Source of the DNA: an uncultured Pelagibacteraceae bacterium
Lineage (GTDB): Bacteria > Pseudomonadota > Alphaproteobacteria > Pelagibacterales > Pelagibacteraceae
Length of the DNA stretch: 64,000 bases
Direction of reading: 5' to 3'
Assembly (NCBI GenBank): GCA_902523895.1
Contig: CABZAZ010000005.1
Coordinates: 28,605 to 92,604, forward strand
Below, in pieces: positions 47,479 through 57,757 of the stretch (position 1 is its first letter; every line of letters starts with the position of its first letter). Made by a program: the position numbers and the translations under genes. Under the pieces are notes generated by a model. The model was not told where the DNA came from. It did no database searches and was given only the letters and a program-made list of their open reading frames with translations.

Positions 47479-48810
47479 TTATCTAATTTTTTTCAAAATA
47501 ATATTAACACATTTTACAAGAAGTCTTTTATTTTCACTTTCTCCCATAATTCTTATTTTTGATTCTGTTCCTGATTTTCTGACAAGAATTCTACCACTAC
47601 CTTTTATTAATTTTGAAGCAAGTTTAATAGATTTTTTAATTTCAGGTTTGTTGATTATATTTTTATTTTTTACTTCGATATTTTTAAGTAATTGTGGGGT
47701 TTTCTTAAATTTTTCAAAAAATTCGCTGGCTCTTTTTCCTTTTCTAAGAGCAAATAAAGACTCCAGGGCTACAAGTAAGCCATCCCCTGTAGTTGCAAAT
47801 TTACCTAGAATGATATGTCCTGATTGTTCTCCACCTAAATTAAACTTATTTTTTTGCATTACCTCTTTTACGTATCTATCACCGACATTAGCACGTATAA
47901 ATTTTATTCTTTTTTTTTTGAAATACTTTTCAAGGCCATAATTGGACATTAATGTTCCAACAACTCCACCTTTTAACATCTTTTTATTTTTCCACCTTGT
48001 TGCTAATGCAGCAATAATTTGGTCACCATCTATAATATTACTTTTTTCGTCACACATAATTATCCTGTCTGCATCACCATCTAGTGAAATACCTATATGG
48101 GCCTTATACTTTTTAACTGCAGATTTTATTTTTTCAGGAAATGTAGAACCACAGTTTTTGTTAATATTTAATCCATTAGGATTAACTCCTATTGCAATCA
48201 CCTTAGCTCCCAAAGATTTTAATAATTCTGGTCCAGCTTTGTACCCTGCTCCATTTGCACAATCAATTACAATTCTAAGTCCTCTTAAATTAAATTCTTT
48301 GGTAAAATTTTTTTTTAATATTTTGATGTAATCATTTGTACCTGTCTCTAATCTTTTTACTCTTCCTAATTTTTCTGGTTTTGAGAGATTTTTGATGATT
48401 TTTTTATCTATTAAACTTTCAATTTTTTTTTCTATCTTATCTGATAGTTTCATGCCATCAGGTCCAAATAGTTTTAATCCATTATCATTGTGAGGATTAT
48501 GAGAAGCTGTAATCATAATTCCCATATTTGCCTTCATAGCTTTTGTTAGCATCGCTAAACCATTAGTGGGTAAAGGTCCTAAAGTATATACATGCATACC
48601 TGCTGATGCTAATCCTGATACAAGCGCTGGTTCTAAAGTATATCCAGATAATCTAGTATCTTTTGCAATTATTGCAGTTTGTTTTCTTTTTTTTTGAGAT
48701 TTAAAATATGTTCCACTAGCTAAGCCAAATTTAAAAAACATGTCTCCATTAATATTTTCACTATTAATAGCTCCCCTAATACCATCGGTACCAAAATATT
48801 TTTTTGTCAT
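47479..48810 (-). CDS. glmM: Phosphoglucosamine mutase
   Basis: Interconverts glucosamine 6- and 1-phosphate for UDP-GlcNAc, feeding peptidoglycan and lipopolysaccharide. It has 443 residues. FGTDGIRG is at 6-13. The phosphoserine is S103 in TASHNPHNDNG, the Mg loop is DGDADR, and a RKSGTESKIRIMGE phosphate loop lies near the C-terminus. It overlaps folP by one base. The ftsH-folP-glmM order is the same as in E. coli. Confidence 0.95.
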   Translation of the reverse strand: MTKKYFGTDGIRGAINSENINGDMFFKFGLASGTYFKSQKKRKQTAIIAKDTRLSGYTLEPALVSGLASAGMHVYTLGPLPTNGLAMLTKAMKANMGIMITASHNPHNDNGLKLFGPDGMKLSDKIEKKIESLIDKKIIKNLSKPEKLGRVKRLETGTNDYIKILKKNFTKEFNLRGLRIVIDCANGAGYKAGPELLKSLGAKVIAIGVNPNGLNINKNCGSTFPEKIKSAVKKYKAHIGISLDGDADRIIMCDEKSNIIDGDQIIAALATRWKNKKMLKGGVVGTLMSNYGLEKYFKKKRIKFIRANVGDRYVKEVMQKNKFNLGGEQSGHIILGKFATTGDGLLVALESLFALRKGKRASEFFEKFKKTPQLLKNIEVKNKNIINKPEIKKSIKLASKLIKGSGRILVRKSGTESKIRIMGESENKRLLVKCVNIILKKIR

Positions 48811-49865
48811 TAATTATTTATTATATTCTTAAAAATCTTTAAGCCTTGTATTGTTTCATTGACATCATGAATTCTTAAAATTTGAACTCCTTGCATCATA
48901 AGATATATTGATGATGCTATTGTTCCCCCATTTCTGAATTTGCTATCATTTTTTCCAGATATTTCCTTGATAAATCTTTTTCTTGAATTGCCTACAAGTA
49001 TAGGAAAACCAAGAGAATGGAAAATAGAAATATTGCGTATCAAACTCATATTATGTTTCAAATTTTTTCCAAAACCTATACCAGGATCTAGAATAATTTT
49101 ATTATGCTTAATACCCTTCAGTCTTAGAAATTTTATTTTTTTTTCGAAAAAATCGTATATGTCCAGCAACTCATTTTTATATCTAGGATTTTTTTGCATA
49201 TTTTCAGGAGTTCCTTGTGAATGCTGAATTACAAATGGTACTTTATATTTCTTTAATATATTTAAAGTTTGTGTATCAAATTCTAATCCTGAGACATCAT
49301 TAATTAATTTTACTCCTAAATTTATTCCTTTACTCATAATTTTAGACTTTCTGGTATCTAAGGAAATTGGCATTTTTTTCTTAATTAATGATTTTAAAAT
49401 TTTTTCAATTCTTAGCCATTCTAAATTTTCTCTAATCTCTTTTGCTCCTGGCCGTGTCGACTCACCACCAATATCAATCAAATTAGCACCACATTTAAGT
49501 AAACTAATCGCTTGATTAATTCCTTTTTTTTTTGAATTAAACATTCCACCATCTGAGAAACTATCAGGTGTCAAATTTAAGACACCCATAATATTAGGTA
49601 TTTTTTTAAAATTTAAATTTGAAAAATTTTTTTTTTTTGATTTAATTATTTTTAAATCTAAATTAATTTTTTTCTTAATTAATTTAGGCAAATATCTTAT
49701 TTGATTAACAAATATCTTTTTTTTTGAATTTCTTGTTATTATCTCAATTTGATCAAATGAAATTTCCTTGATTCCGTTAAGTGGTATAGTTTTATTTTTA
49801 TTAACTAATTTTTTTGAGCTATTTCCATAGTAGAAATTACACACTCTTGTGTAATATCTAGACAT
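48810..49865 (-). CDS. folP: Dihydropteroate synthase
   Basis: Condenses p-aminobenzoate with hydroxymethyl-dihydropterin diphosphate in folate synthesis. The canonical enzyme begins at about residue 90 with IMGVLNLTPDSFSDGG. It is followed by DIGGESTRPGA, NDVSGLEFD, LDPGIGFGK and the C-terminal RIHDVNET. It is longer than E. coli FolP (351 versus about 280 residues) because of an N-terminal Lys/Ile-rich region of about 85 residues, of unknown role. An internal ATG near the core could serve as an alternative start. It sits 5 bases from ftsH. Confidence 0.93.
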   Translation of the reverse strand: MSRYYTRVCNFYYGNSSKKLVNKNKTIPLNGIKEISFDQIEIITRNSKKKIFVNQIRYLPKLIKKKINLDLKIIKSKKKNFSNLNFKKIPNIMGVLNLTPDSFSDGGMFNSKKKGINQAISLLKCGANLIDIGGESTRPGAKEIRENLEWLRIEKILKSLIKKKMPISLDTRKSKIMSKGINLGVKLINDVSGLEFDTQTLNILKKYKVPFVIQHSQGTPENMQKNPRYKNELLDIYDFFEKKIKFLRLKGIKHNKIILDPGIGFGKNLKHNMSLIRNISIFHSLGFPILVGNSRKRFIKEISGKNDSKFRNGGTIASSIYLMMQGVQILRIHDVNETIQGLKIFKNIINN

Positions 49866-49870
49866 TAAAA

Positions 49871-51772
49871 TTAATGAACAATTTTAGGTTTTAGTCCCAT
49901 AGCACCTAGAGCAGAGTTCTTATCCTCATCAACTTTTAGGTCTTGTTTGTCAGCAGGGTATACATTTTTAGTAATTATATTTTCTATTTCTTCACCTGTT
50001 AATGTTTCATATGTCATAAGGGCTTTTGCAATTTTATGTAAATCATCAATTTTTTCTGTTAATATTTCTTTGGCTTTGTTATAACCCTCATCAACTAATT
50101 TTCTGATTTCTTTATCTATTTTTTGAGCCACTTCCTCAGAAACTGATTGTGTTTGAGTTACAGATCTTCCTAAGAAAACTTCTTCTTGATTTTCACCGTA
50201 CTCAACTGGACCCATTTCTTCACTCATCCCATATTTTGTAACCATGGCTCGTGCAAGTTGGGTTGCTTGATTTATATCTGAACCAGTTCCTCCACCTGCT
50301 CCAGTTGAAATATTATCTTTTCCAAAAATTACTTCCTCTGCTACTCTTCCACCAAAACAAACTGCTAATCTTGCTTTTAAATATTTTATTGAATGGCCAT
50401 GTTTGTCTCTTTCAGGTAAATTCATCACCATTCCTAAGGCTCGACCTCTTGGTATAATTGTTGCTTTATGTATTGGATCGTAGCTAGGCATATTAAAAGA
50501 AACTAAAGCGTGTCCTCCTTCATGATATGCTGTCAATTTCTTTTCATCTTCAGTCATAACCATTGATCGTCTTTCAGCTCCCATCATTACTTTATCCTTT
50601 GCTTCTTCAAATTCATTCAAAGTAACAATTCTTTTATTTTTTCTAGCTGCTAATAATGCAGACTCATTAACTAAATTGGCTAAATCAGCACCTGAAAATC
50701 CAGGAGTTCCTCTTGCTATAGTTCTCAAATTTACATCAGGAGCCATCTTGATCTTTTTAACATGTACTTTTAGGATTTTTTCTCTTCCAATTATATCTGG
50801 ATTAGAAACTACAACTTGTCTATCAAATCTACCAGGTCTTAATAATGCAGGATCAAGAACATCTGGCCTATTTGTTGCTGCAATTATAATTACACCCTCG
50901 TTAGTGTCAAAACCATCCATCTCAACAAGAAGCTGATTAAGGGTTTGTTCCCTTTCGTCATTTCCCCCTCCTAGACCTGCGCCTCGACTTCTTCCAACAG
51001 CATCAATTTCATCAATAAAAATTATACAAGGTGAATTTTTTTTTCCTTGCTCAAACATATCTCTCACTCTTGATGCCCCTACACCAACGAACATTTCCAC
51101 GAAATCTGATCCAGATATAGTAAAGAAAGGAACTCCTGCCTCACCAGCGATTGCTCTGGCTAATAAAGTTTTTCCTGTTCCTGGAGGACCAACAAGAAGT
51201 GCGCCTCTAGGTATTTTTCCACCTAATCTACTAAATTTTCTAGGGTCTTTTAAAAACTCAACAATTTCTTCAACTTCCTCTTTAGCTTCCTCAACTCCTG
51301 CAACATCATTAAAGGTTACCTTGCCTTTCATTTCATTCATCATTTTTGCTTTAGATCTTCCAAAGCCCATTGCCCCACCTTTTCCACCTTGCATTTGTCT
51401 CATAAAGAAAATCCAAACTGCAATTAACAATAACATTGGAAACCATGAGAGTAAGACGCCAAATAATGAAGGCATTTTTTCTTCTATAGGTGCCGCGGAT
51501 ATGCTTACACCCATCTCTGAAAGTTTTTCTATTAAATTAGGGTCATTTGGTGAATAAGTTTTAAAACTTTTTCCATTTGCATATACACCATTTATGTTGT
51601 TGCCTTGGATCTCAACTTTTAATACCTCGCCTTGTTCTACAGACTCTAAAAATTCTGAAAAAATTATCTCATTAGAACTTCTAATGTTCGACTGAGGATT
51701 TTTAAACATATTATAAAGACCAATCGTTAAAAAAACGATTACCGCCCACATTGCTAAGTTTTTAAAATTCAT
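49871..51772 (-). CDS. ftsH: ATP-dependent zinc metalloprotease FtsH
   Basis: Membrane-anchored AAA+ protease for quality control of membrane proteins and regulators such as sigma-32. It has 633 residues. Two transmembrane segments (about 5-23 and 104-126) flank a periplasmic domain. The AAA domain has [31 protein letters not shown] and the second region of homology [19 protein letters not shown]. The zinc motif is HEGGH (HExxH, with Gly where Ala is common). rpoH, a classic FtsH substrate gene, lies 4.5 kb away. It is downstream of tilS, as in many alphaproteobacteria. Confidence 0.97.
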   Translation of the reverse strand: MNFKNLAMWAVIVFLTIGLYNMFKNPQSNIRSSNEIIFSEFLESVEQGEVLKVEIQGNNINGVYANGKSFKTYSPNDPNLIEKLSEMGVSISAAPIEEKMPSLFGVLLSWFPMLLLIAVWIFFMRQMQGGKGGAMGFGRSKAKMMNEMKGKVTFNDVAGVEEAKEEVEEIVEFLKDPRKFSRLGGKIPRGALLVGPPGTGKTLLARAIAGEAGVPFFTISGSDFVEMFVGVGASRVRDMFEQGKKNSPCIIFIDEIDAVGRSRGAGLGGGNDEREQTLNQLLVEMDGFDTNEGVIIIAATNRPDVLDPALLRPGRFDRQVVVSNPDIIGREKILKVHVKKIKMAPDVNLRTIARGTPGFSGADLANLVNESALLAARKNKRIVTLNEFEEAKDKVMMGAERRSMVMTEDEKKLTAYHEGGHALVSFNMPSYDPIHKATIIPRGRALGMVMNLPERDKHGHSIKYLKARLAVCFGGRVAEEVIFGKDNISTGAGGGTGSDINQATQLARAMVTKYGMSEEMGPVEYGENQEEVFLGRSVTQTQSVSEEVAQKIDKEIRKLVDEGYNKAKEILTEKIDDLHKIAKALMTYETLTGEEIENIITKNVYPADKQDLKVDEDKNSALGAMGLKPKIVH

Positions 51773-51814
51773 AGTTATAAGATAAGAATTATTATAAATT
51801 AAACAAGCCTATTT

Positions 51815-52843
51815 TTACCCTTCTTTTGTCAAAATCACAGTGTGATTTGCCATCTTAATGACGCATCCTCCTAATGTTTCTTTTCTAAGCTTCCGCTCTT
51901 TAATTTTATTCAAAATATTTTCTATTTTTTTACCTCTCACAAAATTAGGCTTTTTTCCAACTAAATGAATTAAATCAGATAAAGATCTAAAAATGACCTC
52001 ATGTGAATTGTCAAAAAAGTTTTCTTTTAATATAAGTTCTTCTTTTCTTAAGTTAAAAATCAGGTTCTCTCTTTTATTTTTTTCAACATAAAACTTTATT
52101 GATTGATCCGATTTTTTTAAATTTTCTATTGTTAATTGAAATTTTTTCTTATCAAGACCAAAATCTTGAAATTCCTTAATTAAGTTTCTTACTTTAATTC
52201 TATTGAATTTAATATCATCATTAGTTGGATCATCTACGTAGAAATTAAATATTAATTTAGATAAAAATATTAGGTCTTTTTTATCGAATTCTATTAAAGG
52301 TCTAATTAAGTTTATATTTTCGATTTGAGTATTTGTCCCAAGTGATACAAGTCCTTTTAAACCACTTCCTCTAGCCATTCTTAAAAAAAAGTTTTCAATT
52401 AAATCATCCATATGATGACCTAAGACTAAGTTACTAATTTTGAGTTTTTTACATTTAAAGAATAAAAGCTCATATCTTTTACTTCTGGCTAAGGATTGAA
52501 TGTTGCTCACAGGCTTTTTTCCCATCCAAGTAAGAACTTGAGAATTGATTTTTAAAGATTTAAGAACTCTTTTTACTTTATGAGCCTCATAAGTAGATTC
52601 TCTTCTTAGCTTATGATCTACAATGAAATACTTTGGATTTAAGTTTTTTTTTAAAGAATATATTTTTGTTAAAAAAGCTAAAGCCAAACTATCCGCTCCT
52701 CCGGATACTGCAACTATAAAATTAGTATCAATTTTGAATGACTTTTCAAATTTTTTGAAAATTTTATTTACTTTTTGATTTAAAAGTTTTGATTTATATA
52801 TTTTAGGAATTTTTTTTCTTACACTCAAATTTTTGAGACTCAT
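51815..52843 (-). CDS. tilS: tRNA(Ile)-lysidine synthase
   Basis: Modifies the wobble C of tRNA-Ile(CAU) to lysidine so that it reads AUA, which is essential in bacteria. The N-terminal PP-loop ATPase domain has AVSGGADSLALAF (motif at about 47-52), LGHHMDDLIENFFLRM and RPL. The C-terminal part is shorter than in E. coli. I use the ATG at 52843 (342 residues), which still overlaps cpoB by 41 bases. A further ATG at 52900 adds 19 residues lying within cpoB. Neither has an obvious ribosome binding site. Confidence 0.88.
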   Translation of the reverse strand: MSLKNLSVRKKIPKIYKSKLLNQKVNKIFKKFEKSFKIDTNFIVAVSGGADSLALAFLTKIYSLKKNLNPKYFIVDHKLRRESTYEAHKVKRVLKSLKINSQVLTWMGKKPVSNIQSLARSKRYELLFFKCKKLKISNLVLGHHMDDLIENFFLRMARGSGLKGLVSLGTNTQIENINLIRPLIEFDKKDLIFLSKLIFNFYVDDPTNDDIKFNRIKVRNLIKEFQDFGLDKKKFQLTIENLKKSDQSIKFYVEKNKRENLIFNLRKEELILKENFFDNSHEVIFRSLSDLIHLVGKKPNFVRGKKIENILNKIKERKLRKETLGGCVIKMANHTVILTKEG

Positions 52844-53792
52844 ACTTTGCTTTTTGAATAACAGACTGATTTGCGTCTGGGTATTGTTTTTCAACACCAC
52901 TTATCATTTTACAGCCTTGGTCTTTTTCTCCAATCTGTATCATTGATACACCTAGCTTTAATAAATTAATAGGAGCTTTTTCTCCTTTTGGGTATTTTTG
53001 ATAACCTTCCAAATAAGCTGAAGCAGCATCAGTATATAGTTGTCTTATTCTAAATGTTTCAGCATACCAGTATTGTGCATTACCTGCCAATTTATGATCA
53101 GGATTTGAAATTACAAATTCTCTAAATGCTCTCTCAGCAGTAGGGTAATCTCCAACTTTTAAAAAACTTGTAGCAAATTCATACTGCTCAGGCGCTGAAA
53201 CATCTGGTAAAATTTTTTCTTCAGCTTGAAATGTCTCAGTAACGATTGTGGCAGTCGTTTCAACTGATTGTATTTTTTGAGTCACATCGTTTGTAGAATT
53301 ATCTTTATAAGATATTGATCCTAGATCTTGTGGTTGAGATGAGCCTGGTAAAATTTCTGTGTCTGTTTCAGAACTTTTTTTTGAAGTCAAATTTATAGTT
53401 TCACCATTTGATAGAGCAGTTTCTAAATCTTGAAATCTTAATTGATTATCTGATTGTACTTTTGAAAGTCTATTCGATAATTTATCCAGCTTAAAATTTA
53501 TTTCTTCAAATTTATTAGTAAGTTCCTGAAATTGATTTTCAATTTCAGATAATTTCAATAAATGTCTTGTAAGTACATCCTCAGAATTACTATCAATACT
53601 TGATGAAGTTGAGTTCGTATTATTGAATTCATTTGAACTTGAGTAAACAGCTTTTTCTAAAGTTTTTAAATCCTTTTTGATTAGCTCAAGAGTATCGTAA
53701 ATATTATGGTTATCAGCGAAAGAGGTAAAACAAATAAAAAAATTGAATAACAAAAATAATTTATATTTAAATAATACTTTAAGGTATTTCAT
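52803..53792 (-). CDS. cpoB: Tol-Pal system protein CpoB (YbgF)
   Basis: A periplasmic coordinator of the Tol-Pal machinery and cell-wall synthesis. It has 329 residues. A signal peptide (about 1-26, ending TSFA) is followed by a coiled-coil region with LSEIENQFQELTNKFEEI. A Ser/Thr-rich linker and C-terminal TPR repeats (YEFATSFLKVGDYPTAERAF, AQYWYAETFRIRQLYTDAASAY) complete it. It lies immediately downstream of pal but beyond a strong terminator, so it may have its own promoter. The overlap with tilS suggests translational coupling. Confidence 0.9.
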   Translation of the reverse strand: MKYLKVLFKYKLFLLFNFFICFTSFADNHNIYDTLELIKKDLKTLEKAVYSSSNEFNNTNSTSSSIDSNSEDVLTRHLLKLSEIENQFQELTNKFEEINFKLDKLSNRLSKVQSDNQLRFQDLETALSNGETINLTSKKSSETDTEILPGSSQPQDLGSISYKDNSTNDVTQKIQSVETTATIVTETFQAEEKILPDVSAPEQYEFATSFLKVGDYPTAERAFREFVISNPDHKLAGNAQYWYAETFRIRQLYTDAASAYLEGYQKYPKGEKAPINLLKLGVSMIQIGEKDQGCKMISGVEKQYPDANQSVIQKAKYESQKFECKKKNS

Positions 53793-53818
53793 GTAATTAG
53801 GTTATGTCTAAAATAATG

Positions 53819-53861
53819 GCAAAAAAAAGACCTCTTAAATCATTATAATTTAAGAGGTCTT
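53819..53861 (-). terminator. Intrinsic terminator after pal
   Basis: A perfect 14-bp stem (53827-53840 with 53848-53861) with a 7-base loop, followed on the minus strand by a U run of six or more. It lies 18 bases past the pal stop and before cpoB. It should end most transcription of the tol-pal message. Confidence 0.85.
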
Positions 53862-53878
53862 AAATATTAATTGAGTAT

Positions 53879-54358
53879 TTAATTTGCTTTTACTGTTACA
53901 GATCTTCTATTTTTTGACCAAGCTAATGGATTAGACCCTGAGTCCACTGGTCTCTCTTTACCATAACTTAAAACTGAAATTCTGTCTGAAGATATTCCGT
54001 AAGTCATTAAATAATCTTTGGCTGCATTAGCTCTTCTTTCACCTAATGCTAAGTTATATTCTCTTGTTCCTCTCTCGTCAGCGTGTCCTTCTAAAACAAT
54101 TGTAATTTTAGAATTTTTTCTTAACCATGCAGCTTGTTTTCTAAGAGTTTCTCTAGAAGCTGTAGTTAATACTGACTCGTTAGTTGCAAAAAATACTCTA
54201 TCAGGAACACCAGAAGCTAAGTATTCAACTGTATCTGTCCCAGTATAAACATCACCTTGCATTTGCCCTGTAGTTTTTTTTGATGTAGCACATGCAGAAA
54301 GTGCTAAACACGCAACTACTATTAAAAATCCATTTTTTAGAATTTTGCTTAATTTCAT
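53879..54358 (-). CDS. pal: Peptidoglycan-associated lipoprotein Pal
   Basis: An outer-membrane lipoprotein tethering the membrane to peptidoglycan. It has 159 residues. The signal peptide ends in lipobox LSAC, with the lipidated Cys at about 23. The C-terminal OmpA-like domain has FFATNESVLT, LEGHADERGTREYNLALGERRANAAKDYL and SYGKERP, with the Asp and Arg that bind diaminopimelate. The gene follows tolB after an 86-base gap and ends the tolQRAB-pal cluster. A strong terminator follows it. Confidence 0.96.
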   Translation of the reverse strand: MKLSKILKNGFLIVVACLALSACATSKKTTGQMQGDVYTGTDTVEYLASGVPDRVFFATNESVLTTASRETLRKQAAWLRKNSKITIVLEGHADERGTREYNLALGERRANAAKDYLMTYGISSDRISVLSYGKERPVDSGSNPLAWSKNRRSVTVKAN

Positions 54359-54444
54359 TATTACTCCTTGATCAATATTTCTTTAATCTTAGTTTTTCAC
54401 AACTAATTAGATCTTTCAAGTCTAAAAATCAAGCGAATTAATTA

Positions 54445-55785
54445 TCAATTACTTAATAAAGATGACCATGATGGGTCTGATCCATCAGTTGGAGTAGGAA
54501 CTTGTCTCTCATTATAGCCGGTTAAATCTATAGACCATAATTTTGCAGAAAAACCCTTTCCTTTAGAATCTGTTTTCGTCTCCCTATAAAAAATCAATAC
54601 TCTCCCATTAGGAGACCAGGATGGGGCTTCTTGATAAAAATTTTCGGTTAATAATCTTTCTCCACTTCCATCTGTTCTCATTACACCAATATAAAATTTT
54701 CCTTTATGTAATTTTGTAAATGCAATTAAATCTCCTCTTGGAGACCAAACTGGAGTTCCATAAATTCCTTTACCAAAAGAAATTCTTTTAACGTTACTTC
54801 CGTCGCTTTTCATAACATAGATTTGTTGATAGCCACTTCTATCAGAATTAAAAGAAATAAATTTTCCGTCTGGAGAATATGAAGGTGATGTATCTATAGA
54901 TGGATGATTGGTGATTTTTTCTACGATTCTATTTTCTAAATCCATTGTATAAATCTCAGAATTACCATCCTTAGCAAAACTCATAATTATTTTTTTTCCA
55001 TCTGGAGAAAACCTCGGAGCAAAAGTCATGCCAGGAAAATCACCGACAACTTCTTGTGTTCCAGTTTCAATATCTAATAAATAAACTCTTGGCAAATTTC
55101 TAAAATATGAGAGATAAGTGACCATTTGACTTGTTGGATTAAATCTTGGAGTCAAAACAAGTTCGTTTCCCAATGTCAGAAATTTATTATTGGCACCATC
55201 TTGATCCATGATAGCTAATTTTTTTACTCTTTGAGTTTTAGGTCCCTCTTCAGCAACATAAATTATTCTAGTATCAAAATAACCTTTTTCACCAGTTAAT
55301 CTCTCATAAACTTTGTCAGTAATGATGTGACCAACACGTCTCCAGTTATTTGGAACAGTTGTAAACGCTAGTGCCATCATCTCTTTACCTGCAAGAACAT
55401 CCCACAATCTGAATTCTACTCTTAATTTTTCATCCACGTAACTTACTTTTCCAGTAATCAAAGCTTGGGCTTTAATTAAGTTCCAGTCTTCAAATCTAGG
55501 TTTTAAATTTGCAATATCTGGTGCTTGTAAAAACGCGTCTTTATTTAAAGGGTTAAATAAACCTGAAATTCTTAAATTATTTTCCACAATTAAAGATATT
55601 TCTGAACCTACATTTTTCTTTTTAAGAATACTTTGAAAGTTTTTTCTTGAGTCCTCGTCTATAGACAAGGGGGAAACTGCAATAGGTAATGGATTAAGAT
55701 TACCTCTGGTAATATCAACCTCAATTAAACCAAATGATTTAATTGGGATTAGAATTATAATAAAAGTAATTAAAAAATTTTTCAT
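54445..55785 (-). CDS. tolB: Tol-Pal system periplasmic protein TolB
   Basis: A periplasmic beta-propeller that links Pal to TolA. It has 446 residues. The signal peptide covers about 1-19 (ending SFG). A small N-terminal domain is followed by six-bladed propeller repeats with [46 protein letters not shown] and [15 protein letters not shown]. The gene order tolQ-tolR-tolA-tolB-pal is the conserved one. It is 14 bases downstream of tolA. Confidence 0.95.
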   Translation of the reverse strand: MKNFLITFIIILIPIKSFGLIEVDITRGNLNPLPIAVSPLSIDEDSRKNFQSILKKKNVGSEISLIVENNLRISGLFNPLNKDAFLQAPDIANLKPRFEDWNLIKAQALITGKVSYVDEKLRVEFRLWDVLAGKEMMALAFTTVPNNWRRVGHIITDKVYERLTGEKGYFDTRIIYVAEEGPKTQRVKKLAIMDQDGANNKFLTLGNELVLTPRFNPTSQMVTYLSYFRNLPRVYLLDIETGTQEVVGDFPGMTFAPRFSPDGKKIIMSFAKDGNSEIYTMDLENRIVEKITNHPSIDTSPSYSPDGKFISFNSDRSGYQQIYVMKSDGSNVKRISFGKGIYGTPVWSPRGDLIAFTKLHKGKFYIGVMRTDGSGERLLTENFYQEAPSWSPNGRVLIFYRETKTDSKGKGFSAKLWSIDLTGYNERQVPTPTDGSDPSWSSLLSN

Positions 55786-55799
55786 TTTTTTAAGTTATA

Positions 55800-56606
55800 T
55801 TATCCTTCTAACATTTCTCTTGCATCAAAATTTAATTGCAATTCCTTCCATCTTTCATATCCAGTAGTAGGAACTCTTAATGGTTGACACAATTTAATAG
55901 CTCTTAGAGCACTTTCTGCTAATACTTTGTAAAAGCCTTGTCCTGGTTTGTTCATCCTTGCATGATCTAAAATTTCTGATTTAACAACTGATCCGTCAGG
56001 TTTTAATTCAAGTTTTATTCTAACTAGTAAATTTTCATTATATGGCAATCCTAGTGGAATACTCCAACAACCAAAAATCTGTGCCTTTAGAGCATCTTCT
56101 TCACTCAGAGATAAACCCGTGTTCTCAAAATTTTTATTTTGATCTTGACTTAAATCAGGATTTTTTTTTAAGGTTTCCGCCTTGCTCTCTTTAGATTTAT
56201 CAATTAGAGCAGCAATATTATTTGGATCAAACAACTCTTCTTTTTCAAATTCTGAAACTTGTTTAACCTCATTATCAATTTTTTCAGGATTTTGTTTATC
56301 CTCTTTTATTTTTTCAATTTTTTCCACTTTATCCTCTGGCATTGGAACAGCATCGGGCTTTATTTTCTTAACTTTTTTGGGAGGTGCTTGCTCTGATACT
56401 AATTTTTCTTTTTCTTTTACTTTTTCAATTATTTTTTTTGCCTTAGGTGCGAATGGAATATTCGTTTTTTCAGTTATTTGAATTAATTCTACAGAAACAA
56501 TTGGAGGAAGATCAATAGGTTTTTTTGCTAAAAAAGGAAGTGTCATCGCTGTTAAAAAAATAACAAATAAATGCAAAACAGAAGAAATTAAAATACTTCT
56601 ATTCAA
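55800..56606 (-). CDS. tolA: TolA-like protein (TonB-type C-terminal domain)
   Basis: Spans the periplasm between TolQR and TolB-Pal. It has 268 residues, shorter than E. coli TolA (421). One transmembrane segment at about 3-24 is followed by a Lys/Glu/Pro-rich linker at about 55-130. The C-terminal domain with GCWSIPLGLPYNENLLVRIKLELKPDGSVV holds the conserved Cys and the TolA/TonB fold. The shortened helical domain II is typical of alphaproteobacteria. Identity comes from position as much as from sequence. Confidence 0.85.
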   Translation of the reverse strand: MNRSILISSVLHLFVIFLTAMTLPFLAKKPIDLPPIVSVELIQITEKTNIPFAPKAKKIIEKVKEKEKLVSEQAPPKKVKKIKPDAVPMPEDKVEKIEKIKEDKQNPEKIDNEVKQVSEFEKEELFDPNNIAALIDKSKESKAETLKKNPDLSQDQNKNFENTGLSLSEEDALKAQIFGCWSIPLGLPYNENLLVRIKLELKPDGSVVKSEILDHARMNKPGQGFYKVLAESALRAIKLCQPLRVPTTGYERWKELQLNFDAREMLEG

Positions 56607-56612
56607 AAAAAA

Positions 56613-57029
56613 TTACCTTTCTTTGTATGGTTCTGAAATTAAAGCTACTTTTGTGAATCCTGAACCTGAAAGTAAGCCCATAATTTCAAGAACTCTACCG
56701 TAGTTAATGGTTTTGTCTCCTCTCACATAAATTCTTGTATCAGTCCGATTTTTTGAGACTGCTAAGACTTTTGCAATGATTTTCTCGTATTCAACTTTTG
56801 ACTCTTGTATAAAAATTTCACCTTTAGAGTTTATGGTTAATGTAAGAGGCTCTTGTTCCTCTGGCAATGAGTCCGCAGAACTTTCAGGCAAATCAACTTG
56901 AACTCCAACTGTCAGTAAAGGTGCTGTTACCATAAATATTATTAACAAAACTAACATTACATCTACAAATGGAGTGACATTAATTTCACTCATTGGTTCC
57001 TTTGACGAACGATTAAATTTAAATGCCAT
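56613..57029 (-). CDS. tolR: TolR (ExbD-family) protein
   Basis: An inner-membrane anchor with a periplasmic domain that works with TolQ to use the proton motive force. It has 138 residues. The single transmembrane helix FVDVMLVLLIIFMVTAPLL carries the essential Asp (in FVDVML). It is followed by VQVDLPESSADS and YVRGDKTINYGRVLEIMGLL. It lies one base downstream of tolQ and 6 bases from tolA. Confidence 0.94.
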   Translation of the reverse strand: MAFKFNRSSKEPMSEINVTPFVDVMLVLLIIFMVTAPLLTVGVQVDLPESSADSLPEEQEPLTLTINSKGEIFIQESKVEYEKIIAKVLAVSKNRTDTRIYVRGDKTINYGRVLEIMGLLSGSGFTKVALISEPYKER

Positions 57030-57030
57030 T

Positions 57031-57705
57031 CTAAATAATTGTTAAAAATCTTTTTGAAAAGTTTTCTAACTTTTGAGAATATTTTAATGAGTCATTATTA
57101 AATTTATTGTAAGCAATTACAGCTGGTATGGCTGCCAATAAACCTAGTGCTGTCGCAAAAAGAGCCTCCGCAATTCCAGGTGCTACAATTGCTAAACTAG
57201 TATTTCTTGAGATAGCAATAGATTGAAAAGAATTCATTATGCCCCAAACTGTTCCAAATAATCCAATAAAAGGAGCGGTTGATCCAACTGTTGCTAAAAA
57301 AGTGAATCCCTTTGTAATTTTAGACATTTGTTTTTCTATTCCGGTTTCTAACATTGAAGTCATTCTTGCGTTCAAATCGGATTTAGATCTCCTTTTGAGA
57401 AGATTTTGCATAGCATCTTTAAAAATAAGAGCCATCGGATCATTTATATTTCCTGGAAGATTATTATAAAAAGACTCTGCAGATTTAGAATTCCAAAACT
57501 TTGTTTCAAATTCTTCTGAACTTTGATTTATTTTTTTAAATAATTTAAATTTTTCAATGATTACAGCCCATGAATAAACTGAGCATGCAATAAGAATGAT
57601 AATTACTGATTTCACAATTATATCTGCCCTTATAAATAAGTTCATAAGTGAAAAGTCAGCGCTTGATGCAAGTCCAACTGCTTGTGATGAAATATCAGCT
57701 TCCAT
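57031..57705 (-). CDS. tolQ: TolQ (MotA/TolQ/ExbB family) proton channel
   Basis: The inner-membrane motor subunit of the Tol system. It has 224 residues and three transmembrane helices (about 30-48, 133-153 and 170-192). Conserved segments are FLATVGSTAPFIGLFGTVWGIMNSF and GIAEALFATALGLLAAIPAVIAYNKF, including the Thr that lines the proton path. It is the first gene of the tol cluster. ybgC, usually just upstream, is absent and the gap to the RuvC-like gene is 52 bases. Confidence 0.95.
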   Translation of the reverse strand: MEADISSQAVGLASSADFSLMNLFIRADIIVKSVIIILIACSVYSWAVIIEKFKLFKKINQSSEEFETKFWNSKSAESFYNNLPGNINDPMALIFKDAMQNLLKRRSKSDLNARMTSMLETGIEKQMSKITKGFTFLATVGSTAPFIGLFGTVWGIMNSFQSIAISRNTSLAIVAPGIAEALFATALGLLAAIPAVIAYNKFNNDSLKYSQKLENFSKRFLTII

Positions 57706-57757
57706 AGGGTCTTCTCACACTTAAATGTGTCATGAATTTGACTTCAAAAATCTGCGA

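Noticed and set aside
50251..50936. Open frames antisense to ftsH
   Set aside because: Leu-rich antisense translation of a highly conserved gene, with no motif or start signal of its own.
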